The notes beneath the pieces are model-generated. The model was not told the origin of the DNA and did not search any database. It saw nothing but the letters and a program-made list of their open reading frames with translations. The position numbers were made by a program, and so were the translations under genes. Shown here piece by piece: positions 8,342-15,757 of a DNA stretch of 29,025 nt (its first letter is position 1; the number at the start of each line of letters is the position of its first letter). The stretch spans positions 1-29,025 of the forward strand of contig CAYSLU010000072.1 of the NCBI GenBank assembly GCA_964431965.1. The letters run 5' to 3'. This stretch comes from CAYSLU01 sp964431965 (lineage in GTDB: Bacteria > Verrucomicrobiota > Kiritimatiellia > CAIKKV01 > CAYSLU01).

Positions 8342-9144
8342 GCCGCCATCACAAGCGCCGTGAGGATCGCGAAGATAAGCAGCCGGAGGCCGAGCATGTC
8401 GGAGCCGTTCCGGAGCCCGACGCGGCGAAGGGCGCGCTGATCGTGAAGGGCGTCGCCGGCGGCGTGGTGCTGTCGGGCGATGCCGTCACGGCCGAGTCCC
8501 TGCCGGTCCTGAATGCCCTGCGTGAGTTCATCGAGATGGAGCGCCGGCGAACGCGAAACCGGATGATCGCGCTGGGCGCGACGTTCATCGTCCTGTTCCT
8601 GATCGCCGCCGCGGCGGGTTTCTGGATGGCGCGCCGGCACTGGGAGCGGATGCGCCAGGAGTTCGCGGCGGAGCGGCAGGAGTCGCAGGCCGTCATCTGG
8701 CGCACGGAGTCGAACGTCGCGGAGGTGGCGGTCACCACCGACCGGCTGAGGACCGAGTTCACGCGTGAGCGGGAGTCCTCCCGGCACGCGGAGTCGCAGC
8801 TCGTGGCACGCGTCGCCGGCAGCACGGAAGAGGTTCGGGGCATGAAGGACACCGTGGCGGCGCTGGAGATCGAGAACGCCATGCTCAACTACACCGTGCG
8901 CGACATCCGCTCCAATTTTGCGTCGACAGCCCGCGCCGACTCGGGAGCGATCGAGCAGCAGCTCGCGCTGCTGCGCGAGGAGCTTGCCGTGGACCGCGTG
9001 CTGGCCGATCAAGCGGAGGCGCAGGAGGCGGCCATCACCACATCGGCGCCTCCCTCCAACCTCCAGATCGCGCCGACCAATGCCGGGCGCCCCGTCAAGT
9101 TCCGGCTTCCGCTCCCGCAGGCGGAGTCCGGGCCCGCGCAGTAG
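8338..9144 (+). CDS. Single-pass membrane protein with periplasmic coiled coil
   Basis: The product is a 268-residue protein I cannot place in a named family. Its N-terminus is charged and hydrophilic (residues 1-75) and ends in an Arg-rich stretch. One membrane helix follows at about 76-97 (IALGATFIVLFLIAAAAGFW). The remaining part is largely a predicted coiled coil (about 100-235) with a short Pro/Gln-rich tail. The Arg-rich flank before the helix predicts N-terminus inside and coiled coil outside. The gene begins within the stop of the GYF/coiled-coil gene (ATGA at 8338-8341), so the two are almost certainly translated together and may work as a pair, for example a membrane anchor and a cytoplasmic scaffold. 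That pairing is inference from coupling and shared coiled-coil character. Confidence 0.8.
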   Translation: MSRHHKRREDREDKQPEAEHVGAVPEPDAAKGALIVKGVAGGVVLSGDAVTAESLPVLNALREFIEMERRRTRNRMIALGATFIVLFLIAAAAGFWMARRHWERMRQEFAAERQESQAVIWRTESNVAEVAVTTDRLRTEFTRERESSRHAESQLVARVAGSTEEVRGMKDTVAALEIENAMLNYTVRDIRSNFASTARADSGAIEQQLALLREELAVDRVLADQAEAQEAAITTSAPPSNLQIAPTNAGRPVKFRLPLPQAESGPAQ

Positions 9145-9184
9145 CCGCCGCCTCGCGGCGAGAACCCAGCCAGGAGCAAGCCGC

Positions 9185-10387
9185 ATGGACCGCCTGTTTC
9201 GAGTCACCGTCGGCGATGGCACCTCCGATATCCGGGGCTTCACGAACAACCACATCCAGTGCGCGGTCGACCGCGCCGCGCTGATCGGCGGCGGGGAGGT
9301 TGCGCTCTCGGCCGGGACGTTCGAGATGGGCGACTCGTTGCACCTTCGCAGCGGCGTGGCCGTCCGCGGCCAGGGCGAGCGGACGGTGCTGCGCAAGCGG
9401 GCGATGAAGCAGGCGCGGATCGCGACTTTTCTCGGGTTCGGGCACTACGACGTCGTCGTCGACGAGCCGGACCGATTTGAGCCCGGCGATGGCGTCATCC
9501 TGTCCGACCGCAACGCGGTGGGGTTCTATCAGACGGTCGGCACGCTGGTCCGGCGCGAGGGGGACGCGTGGATCACATCCCGGCCGCACGCCCACGACTA
9601 TCACGCCCGGTCGGACGGCCTGATGCGGACGCTGTTCCCGGTGGTGAGCGCCGTGGATGTGAGCGATGCACGCGTCGAGGACCTGCTGATCGACGGGTTT
9701 GCCGCCGGGAACGAGATGCTGAACGGGTGCCGCGGCGGCGGGTTTTTCGCGCACCGGTCGAGCCGCGTGGCGGCGCGGCGGCTGACCGTGCGCCATTTCA
9801 ACGGCGAGGGGTTTTCCTTCCAGACGTGCGACGATCTGGTGCTGGAGGGGTGCGTGGCGGAGGACTGCAGCGGGAATGGGTTCCACCCGGGCAGCGGGTC
9901 GAACCGCTTTGTCATCCGCGGGTGCACGGCGCGGCGCTGCGGCGCGTGCGGCTTGTTCTACTGCCTGCGGGTGCGTGACAGCCTGCTCGAGGACTGCGTG
10001 TTCGAGGGGAACGGCTCGCACGGAATTTCGATCGGCGAGCGCGATACGGGGCATATGAACCGGAACCTGACCATCCGCGAGAATGGCGGGGCGGGCGTGT
10101 TCCTGCGGCCCGGCGGTGCGGATGTGGCGGCGCATGGCAGCCGGATCGAGGGGTGCCGGATCGAGTGCAATGCGGCGCGGGACGGCGAGGCGGAGGTCGT
10201 CCTTCAGGGGGCGGCTTCGGGCGTTGCGCTGATCGGGAACCGCATCCGGCGGCGCGAGGGGCGCCCCGGCCTGCTGGTGAAGCCGGAGATGCCCGTGTTC
10301 GACATGCGGGACAACACGTTCGAGCCGCCCGGTTCGGAGGCGGTGATCGATCAGCGGGCGGCGGCCGGCAACCAGGCGGCACAATGA
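9185..10387 (+). CDS. Right-handed parallel beta-helix protein
   Basis: This encodes a 400-residue protein with the signature of a pectate-lyase-like right-handed beta helix. After an N-terminal 'GGGEVALSAGTF ... VRGQG' segment, which is the usual opening turn in polysaccharide-lyase and epimerase-like helices, come repeated 20-25-residue coils of the type 'DLVLEGCVAEDCSGNGF' and 'NRFVIRGCTARRCGACGL'. Many cysteines stack at equivalent positions (residues about 215-275). Related proteins cleave, epimerise or bind polysaccharides. Catalytic residues cannot be assigned here, and no signal peptide is visible. The start at 9185 is preceded by AGGAG with 8-base spacing, which favours it over an upstream in-frame start inside the previous gene. 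Its stop shares ATGA with the next gene. Confidence 0.8.
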   Translation: MDRLFRVTVGDGTSDIRGFTNNHIQCAVDRAALIGGGEVALSAGTFEMGDSLHLRSGVAVRGQGERTVLRKRAMKQARIATFLGFGHYDVVVDEPDRFEPGDGVILSDRNAVGFYQTVGTLVRREGDAWITSRPHAHDYHARSDGLMRTLFPVVSAVDVSDARVEDLLIDGFAAGNEMLNGCRGGGFFAHRSSRVAARRLTVRHFNGEGFSFQTCDDLVLEGCVAEDCSGNGFHPGSGSNRFVIRGCTARRCGACGLFYCLRVRDSLLEDCVFEGNGSHGISIGERDTGHMNRNLTIRENGGAGVFLRPGGADVAAHGSRIEGCRIECNAARDGEAEVVLQGAASGVALIGNRIRRREGRPGLLVKPEMPVFDMRDNTFEPPGSEAVIDQRAAAGNQAAQ

Positions 10388-11802
10388 CGATCAAGCTGGA
10401 AGTTGAAGAGACCATTGCCGCGGTGGCCGACCCGAACAACGGAGCCGGACCGATGTGGTGCTATGGCTCGCGGACGATCGCCCGCGAGGGCGATGCCGTC
10501 TTCGCGGTGGTCCCGGAGATCGGCGCTGGCGTGAAGCCGCTCTGCAACACGCGCTGGCAGCTGTTTCGCCGCCCGGACGCCGGCGCGTGGGAGCGGGTGC
10601 AGGCGAATGCGAGCTTTGACGAGCGGGAGCCGTGTCCGCTGGTCCGCCTGCCCGGGCAGCGGCTTATGCTCTCGACCCACCCGGCCACCGGCGTGCGCGC
10701 GGAGATGAAGGACGGCCGGCTGGCGCATCACTGCGAGCCGCGCCTCCTGACGTTCGACGCCGGTGCGCCGGAGCGCCCCCCGGTCGTGAGCGTGCCGGGG
10801 TGGGGGCGGAACTGGCCGTTCACGGAGCATTCCTACCGCGGGTTCGCCGCCGACCGTCTGACCGGGAGCTGGATGCTGTCGGAGCAGGTGCCGGTGGGGC
10901 GGGAGTATTGGCATGCGTGGACGCTGACGGAGGGCGGAACGGAGCGCAGCTTCCGGGGGCTGCTGCGTTTTCCGATGCGGGCGTGCTATCAGCAACTCGC
11001 GCTTCGGGGCCGCGCCGCGTGGGTCATGGGCGTCAGTGACGAGCTGGATCCGAATGTCGCATGGCGTGAGCACAAGCGCAGCGTGACGGGGCTGGAGTGG
11101 GACTACGAGTTCCGTCAGCTCTTCCTGACGTGGACGCCGGACATCACGACGACGGACTTTTCGCCGCCGCTGACGGTGGCCAGCCGGGACGAGACCGCGG
11201 GCCTGATCCACAACCTGGACTTGTGGATCGATCCGGCGGGCGATGCACACGTGCTGTACGTGGATCGCAACGTCTGGCATGCGCACCTGCGGAACCGGTT
11301 CTTCCCGGGGATGCCGATCACGGTGGCGCTCAAGCGGGCGCGGATCCGCGGCGGGCGCGTGGTCGAGCGGGAGACCGTGTTCGAGTCCGTCGAGGACGTC
11401 GGGCGTCCGGCCGCCGCCGCGCCGGCCAATGCGATGATGGCGCCGGCGGCGGCGATGAACGGGCCGTGCCCGGTGTGGGCCGCGTTCCATGCGACTCCGG
11501 CCGGCCGGCTGTACGCCGTCTGGACCCAGTCCGAGGGAAAAGGGCCCGAGAACATGAGCATGTGCGTGCGTCCGGTCTGGCCGGTGTCGGGCCCGGTCGA
11601 GCGCCTGCCCGTGGCGGAGCCGCTGACCCGCTTCGGCGGCGCGTGCGAACGCAACGGATGCGATCCGTCGCTCGTGGCCGACATCTACGGATCTCCGGCC
11701 AGGGGCGGCAGCGTCCGCTACCTTCGAATCCGGTTCGAAGACGACGGCTGCTGCGCGTGTTCGAGCGCTGGCGGCCCGGCGGCGAAATGCTCGTGCGCCT
11801 GA
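10384..11802 (+). CDS. Predicted beta-propeller protein, probably frameshifted at its 3' end
   Basis: The product is 472 residues as read. Its rhythm of short beta strands, such as GDAHVLYVDRNVWHAHLRNR and GRLYAVWTQSEG, resembles BNR-repeat or sialidase-fold proteins. No clear Asp-box (S-x-D-x-G-x-T-W) is present, so family placement is uncertain. It is translationally coupled to the beta-helix gene (ATGA at 10384-10387), suggesting related roles, perhaps on a glycan. The C-terminus is odd: after RIRFEDDG the frame gives a Cys-rich tail (five Cys in the last 18 residues) and stops. The +1 frame at the same place reads LLRVFERWRPGGEMLVRLI, which looks like normal protein. A one-base loss near 11746-11752 would explain this. 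The original end may have been displaced by the palindrome that starts at 11868. Confidence 0.65.
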   Translation: MTIKLEVEETIAAVADPNNGAGPMWCYGSRTIAREGDAVFAVVPEIGAGVKPLCNTRWQLFRRPDAGAWERVQANASFDEREPCPLVRLPGQRLMLSTHPATGVRAEMKDGRLAHHCEPRLLTFDAGAPERPPVVSVPGWGRNWPFTEHSYRGFAADRLTGSWMLSEQVPVGREYWHAWTLTEGGTERSFRGLLRFPMRACYQQLALRGRAAWVMGVSDELDPNVAWREHKRSVTGLEWDYEFRQLFLTWTPDITTTDFSPPLTVASRDETAGLIHNLDLWIDPAGDAHVLYVDRNVWHAHLRNRFFPGMPITVALKRARIRGGRVVERETVFESVEDVGRPAAAAPANAMMAPAAAMNGPCPVWAAFHATPAGRLYAVWTQSEGKGPENMSMCVRPVWPVSGPVERLPVAEPLTRFGGACERNGCDPSLVADIYGSPARGGSVRYLRIRFEDDGCCACSSAGGPAAKCSCA

Positions 11803-12164
11803 TCTGCGAATGCGCGCGCGAAATCGTCAGCACGGAGCAAGTCGGGCAGAGCGGTACGAGACGGCTCGGCGGATTGGGCCGAATGGCGACACGCCAGCCC
11901 GGCCCATCTGGGCGGTTCCCGGGGGACGGCACATACAGGAGTATGGTGCCGCCCCCGGCGCCCGCCCATCTGGACCAGTCTGACGTGTCGCCATTCGGGG
12001 GTTCGCAGACTCACCCAACCCAATCCGCCTCGCGGTACGCCCCGTTCCGTCGCAGACTCGGAACGGTGGGTCAGGGGGGCCATCTAGGGACTGCCTCCCA
12101 TCCCCCTCCGCAACCCCGCCCCCCGTGCGGAAGTGCAAATTGTCGGGTGCAGTTCTTTTAGCGG
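11803..12164. other. Intergenic region before tRNA-Glu
   Basis: No gene is supported here. The stretch contains the 162-bp imperfect palindrome (11868-12029), an 8-mer GCGGTACG on each side of it, a repeated octamer GCAGACTC (12005-12012 and 12052-12059), and a small hairpin TCCGCA/TGCGGA (12107-12131). A T-rich stretch follows about 20 bases later, too far for a canonical terminator. Open frames on both strands here are by-products of the palindrome. Confidence 0.6.
11868..12029. repeat. 162-bp imperfect inverted repeat (palindromic element)
   Basis: The outer arms match as GGCGGATTGGG (11868-11878) and its complement at 12019-12029. The inner arms match as GAATGGCGACACG (11881-11893) and its complement at 11984-11996. 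Similarity continues through TGGGCGG and GGGGG to GGCAC beside a short loop near 11936-11941. The right arm has about 20 extra bases (11997-12018). Differences between the arms keep some stem pairing, for example CCAG against TCAG. An 8-bp direct repeat GCGGTACG flanks the element at 11851-11858 and 12032-12039. It codes for no transposase, so it could be a MITE- or REP-like element or a long structured RNA. Confidence 0.85.
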
Positions 12165-12194
12165 TTGACCCCGCTGGGCCGTAACGGCTAGATT
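12165..12194 (+). promoter_or_regulatory. Promoter for tRNA-Glu
   Basis: A -35 TTGACC (12165-12170) is followed, with an 18-bp spacer, by a -10 TAGATT (12189-12194). A 17-bp spacing would give CTAGAT instead. Transcription would begin near 12201, about a dozen bases before the mature tRNA. The amidohydrolase 64 bp downstream of the tRNA may share this promoter, as no terminator is visible between them. Confidence 0.65.
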
Positions 12195-12213
12195 AATGGG
12201 CCTTTCACGAGAC

Positions 12214-12289
12214 GCCCCCATCGTCTAGTGGCCTAGGACGCCAGGTTCTCATCCTGGTAACAGGGGTTCGATTCCCCTTGGGGGTGCCA
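12214..12289 (+). tRNA. tRNA-Glu (anticodon CTC)
   Basis: This is a complete 76-base tRNA with an encoded CCA end. The acceptor stem pairs GCCCCCA with TGGGGGT, including a G-T pair at 1:72. The D arm TCGTCTAGTGGCCTAGGAC is the form typical of bacterial tRNA-Glu. The anticodon stem CCAGG/CCTGG encloses TTCTCAT, placing anticodon CTC at 12248-12250, which reads GAG. The T arm is AGGGG-TTCGATT-CCCCT. A CTC isoacceptor suits a genome rich in GAG codons. Confidence 0.97.
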
Positions 12290-12353
12290 CTTCCATTCCG
12301 TCTCGACCACCCAGTCGTCGCAGAGCCGTTCAGCCTGCTGGAGTACCGTCTTG

Positions 12354-13373
12354 ATGAAACCCAATCTTGTGCGAACCGAGACCGACGAGGCGTTCTATCA
12401 GGAACACCTTCGGCGGCGTCTTCCCCAGTCGATCTTTGACGTTCACGTTCACCTCAACCTCCCCGAACACATTGCCGCCGTTCCGGAAACGCGGTGGTTG
12501 TCGGATTGGGCTCTGGAGTCCGGGCATCTTCTGCCGTATGACGATGCCTGCACCTGCGCCAAAGTGCTGTATCCGGATCTGGAGTACAGCATCGCGGGTT
12601 TCCCGTGGCCGATCCGCGAGGCGGATATGCGTCAGAACAACGCCTACCTGGCCACGCTGCGCCGGCAGGGGAAACTGGCCCCCTTCATGGCGGTTCGACC
12701 CGAATGGCCTGCCGCCGAGATCGAGCAAACACTGATTGAGGGGCGATTCGTCGGCTTCAAGCCCTATCCCGACATGGTCTCAGGAGTCAAGGGGGCGGAG
12801 ATGAGCATTTTTGATTTCCTCCCTCACGAGCAATGGCAGATTCTCGACCGGCACAAGAAAGCCGTCATGCTTCATCTTCCGCGGCGGGGCCGGATTGCCG
12901 ATGACGACAACATCCGCGAGCTGTCGATCGCCCGCGACCGGTATCCGGATGTGGGTATCATCCTGGCCCACTTCGGCCGCTCGTTCTGCCCCGTCTACCT
13001 GCAGGAAGGGCTGAAGAAACTCGGCGGCGCGGACGGGTACTACTTCGACACCGCGGCGGTGATCAACCCGGCCGTCTACGACGTGGCATTTTCCCGGATC
13101 TCCCCCAGTCGCATCCTGTATGGGTCCGACATGCCCATCCTGTTCTGGCACGGCCGACGGGAGTGGACCGAGCGGGAGTACCGCAATCTTTGCCGCGAGG
13201 ACTTCTCGTGGAATAGGTGCCGTCGTCCTGCTGCCGAGGAGGCCGGCTACACGCTCTTCCTCTACGAGCAGATGAGGGCCATTCTCGACGCCATGGATCG
13301 GCATGGGTTCCCGGACGATGGGAAGAAGGGCGTCTTTGGAGTAAACGCGAGACGACTACTGGGGCTGCATTAG
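12354..13373 (+). CDS. Amidohydrolase-family (TIM-barrel metal-dependent hydrolase) protein
   Basis: The product is a 339-residue protein of the amidohydrolase 2 type, a TIM-barrel metal hydrolase or decarboxylase. Visible motifs are the metal-binding DVHVH (residues 29-33), a histidine in VMLHLP, a second in ILAHFGRSF, and the late aspartate in LYGSDMP. These match the usual order of ligands in the family. The substrate is unknown. The start is the ATG at 12354, directly preceded by an in-frame TTG. No strong Shine-Dalgarno is visible. Codon use differs from the upstream operon: 12 of its first 34 codons end in A or T, against 2 of the first 34 in dnaE. It lies next to a tRNA gene, so acquisition by transfer is possible. 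Its stop overlaps the stop of the convergent small gene by 4 bp. Confidence 0.85.
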   Translation: MKPNLVRTETDEAFYQEHLRRRLPQSIFDVHVHLNLPEHIAAVPETRWLSDWALESGHLLPYDDACTCAKVLYPDLEYSIAGFPWPIREADMRQNNAYLATLRRQGKLAPFMAVRPEWPAAEIEQTLIEGRFVGFKPYPDMVSGVKGAEMSIFDFLPHEQWQILDRHKKAVMLHLPRRGRIADDDNIRELSIARDRYPDVGIILAHFGRSFCPVYLQEGLKKLGGADGYYFDTAAVINPAVYDVAFSRISPSRILYGSDMPILFWHGRREWTEREYRNLCREDFSWNRCRRPAAEEAGYTLFLYEQMRAILDAMDRHGFPDDGKKGVFGVNARRLLGLH

Positions 13374-13687
13374 CGGGCCGGCGCGTCGGTCCACAGCCAG
13401 GCGGGTGCGAACTGGGCGGTGCCGGCGTCGCCCATCAGCGGCGGGCGCGGCAGGAGGTCGCGGAATTCGCCCGGGACCAGCCCGGCGGCCTGCCGTTCGT
13501 TGACGCCAAACCAGGCCCACTGGACGAAGGCGCCAATCCGGGTGGCGGTCGCGACGGCCTCGAGGCCGCCGGGAAAGACGTGGCGAACGGCATTGCCTCC
13601 GCTGGCGGTACGTATCGGTGCAACGGGTTTGTGGTCGATCGAGAGAAGAACCGATGGTGTCGTCTCATGCGCAACGGGTCTTGTCAT
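13370..13687 (-). CDS. Small hypothetical protein at the end of the glycan operon
   Basis: This is a 105-residue protein that I do not recognise. No signal peptide or membrane helix is visible. Residues about 29-62 (GGNAVRHVFPGGLEAVATAT, then a Trp-rich FVQWAWFG) look like folded protein rather than chance translation. The start ATG is preceded by AGGGAAA at a suitable distance, which supports it. It begins 23 bp inside the upstream heparinase gene, consistent with coupling, and it is the last gene of the minus-strand cluster. Its stop TAA overlaps the TAG of the convergent amidohydrolase gene. It could be an accessory protein of the lyases, but nothing in the sequence shows its role. Confidence 0.55.
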   Translation of the reverse strand: MTRPVAHETTPSVLLSIDHKPVAPIRTASGGNAVRHVFPGGLEAVATATRIGAFVQWAWFGVNERQAAGLVPGEFRDLLPRPPLMGDAGTAQFAPAWLWTDAPAR

Positions 13688-15737
13688 GGTGCTTTCCCTG
13701 ATGCTGTCGTGCTTCCGCGGCCCCAGGCTGGAAAACGATCATCTGCGGCTTGTCTCTGACGATGGGTGCGAGTGGGGCCAGGTACGTGGCGTCGACGGCG
13801 CACGCCTTGAGGATCCGGCCGGCCGGGTCGCGGCGCAGATGGACCAGGGCGCCGTCGGTTTCGATGTCGCGGTATGGCCCGATCATCGTGCCGATGCCGT
13901 GCGTCCACAGCACGGTGTCCGTTCGTCCGTCGTGCCAGGTGAGGACCAGTTCGCCCACGCCGCCGCTGGCGAGCGGACCGGCGGCCGTCGCCGTGACGGC
14001 GGGAGGCTCGGATCCGCGGAATGGGATGATCACGGCGGCCAGCTCGGCGACTTGGCGGCCGATCGGACCCGAAAGCGAGACCTGCGGCGCCGCCGCGCCG
14101 GGGCCGGTGCGATCCGTGCCGATCCAGCCGCGGCGCGGATCCGTCTCGCCCTCATGCACGCTCATCGTCATGCCCGCATGCACCAGCGGGAACAGGAGCC
14201 GGACGTTGGCGTCATCGAAGCACGTGTGGACTTGCCGGGCGACGCCGTCGAGTGCGAGCCGCCCCGGACAAAGCTGCCAGTTGCTTTCGAGTGTCTGGTC
14301 GGGGGTCGTGCAGGCGATGGCGTCGAGGACTACGACGCAGGCGTCGCGCACCCAGAGCATCACGCGGTGATGGCCGGCCCAGACGCCCAGGCCGTGTCCG
14401 GCCGTGTACCAGCCCGGGTGCTGGCCGGGCCAGTAGCCGCCGGTGTAGCGGGATGAGGCGAAGTCATACCCTTCGGCCGTGCGGAATACCGTGCCTGCCG
14501 GGTCGTCGCTGGACTGGTTCCAGCCGTTGAGGTTCAGCGTGTTGTGGGCGCGCGTGCTCTTGCCATAGGCGGCCGCGGGATCGCTGACTTCATAGGTCAG
14601 AAGGCCCGGGTCGAGCAGCAGAGACCGTCCGTAGGCATGGACCTGGACCGAATTGCGGCTGAGATGGCAATGCGGCCCGCCCCAGGTGGTCGCGTCGAAT
14701 GTGACGTGGACGGCGTCGTTGGCCCAGCTGTCGCGCAGAAACGCCTGTCCAGCGTCGGGGAAGAGGCCGCTAGTGGGCGGCAGGCGGTCCGGCAGGCCGG
14801 TTGCGGCGCGGAATTCCTGCCGGGCCTTGAGCGCGAGATTGGGGTGCTGCCCCTCGCGCGGCCCATGTCCGTCGTGGACGTCGCTGGCGGCGCCGTTGGG
14901 GAACGTCGAAGCCAGCCAGTAATCGAGCATCCGTGCCACGCCGTCCGTGGCGATTGTCAGGCCCAGCTCCGGCATGGCGCGGCTGAGCTTCCACAGGTGC
15001 GCCATCACGGCGGTCTGCCATGCGTGATAGATGCCCGGGGTGCGCTCGATGTGCGCGCCATCGGCCAGGATCTGGCGATGGAAGGCGTCGTTGAGGATCG
15101 CGACGCCCAGTCGCCGCCAGGCGGGCGCCTGGGGCAGAGCGGTCAGCACCAGCCCCGATCGCAGAAGACACACGGCGTGCGTGATCCGCCAGTTGCCAAA
15201 GTCGCACAAGTGGCCCGCGAGGTAATCCAGCTGTGCGGCGGCCGAGGCGGCGATCGCCGCCGCCAGTGCGTCGTCGAAGCACGGGCTGGACAGGAGCGCC
15301 GGCAGAGCGCCCAGCCAGCCGATGTTGTCTCCATCGTCGAGGACGCCCAGGCGGATGGCCACGTTCAACGTGCAATCGTATCGCGGCATCGTCCATCCCG
15401 TCGCCGCGGGATGAGCGCGGATCCAGTCGGCGATGTAGTCCCTCGCCGCTTGCGCGTACTCCTCTCGCCGCGTGGTCCGATAGCCGGCCGCGAGGGCGGC
15501 CAGCCAGCCGAATCGGTTCAGCTGCGCCTTCCACTCCTGATGCGTGTGCTGGGGGGCGCTCCAATCGATGTCGGACCGCCCCACCGGCGTGTGCCGGCTC
15601 CCGTAGAATGAAACGATCCCCTGCTGCGCCCGGTCGGCCACGGCCTGCACGTCGGGCGAGAACTCCGGGATCGCTTCTCCCAGGATGCCGCTCAGCCTCC
15701 GGCTGATTTCGAGAAACTCCTGTCGGGGGAAGATCAT
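13665..15737 (-). CDS. Heparinase II/III family protein (paralogue B)
   Basis: The product is a 690-residue predicted polysaccharide lyase: an N-terminal helical toroid (about residues 60-320) followed by a beta-sandwich domain. Family landmarks include DFGNWRITH (Asn 182, Trp 183), HIERTPGIYH (Glu 231, Tyr 237, His 238), GGPHCHLSRNSVQVHA (His 356 and 358), LLLDPG (Asp 376) and KSTRAHNTLNLNG (His 398). Heparinase II/III and alginate lyases of this fold cleave uronic-acid-containing chains by beta-elimination. The position after the conserved Asn is Trp, where the neighbouring paralogue has His, so activity or specificity may differ. No signal peptide is evident. The ATG at 15737 is chosen because upstream in-frame sequence merely shadows the preceding gene, but no clear Shine-Dalgarno is seen. 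It lies 20 bp after paralogue A. Confidence 0.85.
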   Translation of the reverse strand: MIFPRQEFLEISRRLSGILGEAIPEFSPDVQAVADRAQQGIVSFYGSRHTPVGRSDIDWSAPQHTHQEWKAQLNRFGWLAALAAGYRTTRREEYAQAARDYIADWIRAHPAATGWTMPRYDCTLNVAIRLGVLDDGDNIGWLGALPALLSSPCFDDALAAAIAASAAAQLDYLAGHLCDFGNWRITHAVCLLRSGLVLTALPQAPAWRRLGVAILNDAFHRQILADGAHIERTPGIYHAWQTAVMAHLWKLSRAMPELGLTIATDGVARMLDYWLASTFPNGAASDVHDGHGPREGQHPNLALKARQEFRAATGLPDRLPPTSGLFPDAGQAFLRDSWANDAVHVTFDATTWGGPHCHLSRNSVQVHAYGRSLLLDPGLLTYEVSDPAAAYGKSTRAHNTLNLNGWNQSSDDPAGTVFRTAEGYDFASSRYTGGYWPGQHPGWYTAGHGLGVWAGHHRVMLWVRDACVVVLDAIACTTPDQTLESNWQLCPGRLALDGVARQVHTCFDDANVRLLFPLVHAGMTMSVHEGETDPRRGWIGTDRTGPGAAAPQVSLSGPIGRQVAELAAVIIPFRGSEPPAVTATAAGPLASGGVGELVLTWHDGRTDTVLWTHGIGTMIGPYRDIETDGALVHLRRDPAGRILKACAVDATYLAPLAPIVRDKPQMIVFQPGAAEARQHQGKHHDKTRCA

Positions 15738-15757
15738 GCGGCTATAGCCTTGCGCGC

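Noticed and set aside
9146..9160. Hairpin CGCCGC-CTC-GCGGCG just after the membrane coiled-coil gene
   Set aside because: The stem is only 6 bp with a 3-base loop and no T-run, and such pairings are common by chance in DNA this GC-rich.
12107..12131. Hairpin TCCGCA/TGCGGA as a terminator
   Set aside because: The loop is 13 bases and the T-rich stretch lies about 20 bases further on, so it does not fit an intrinsic terminator.
11718..12138. Open frames on both strands over the palindrome
   Set aside because: Both strands give nearly the same peptide (beginning MATRQ) because the DNA is an inverted repeat. No Shine-Dalgarno or family match supports translation.
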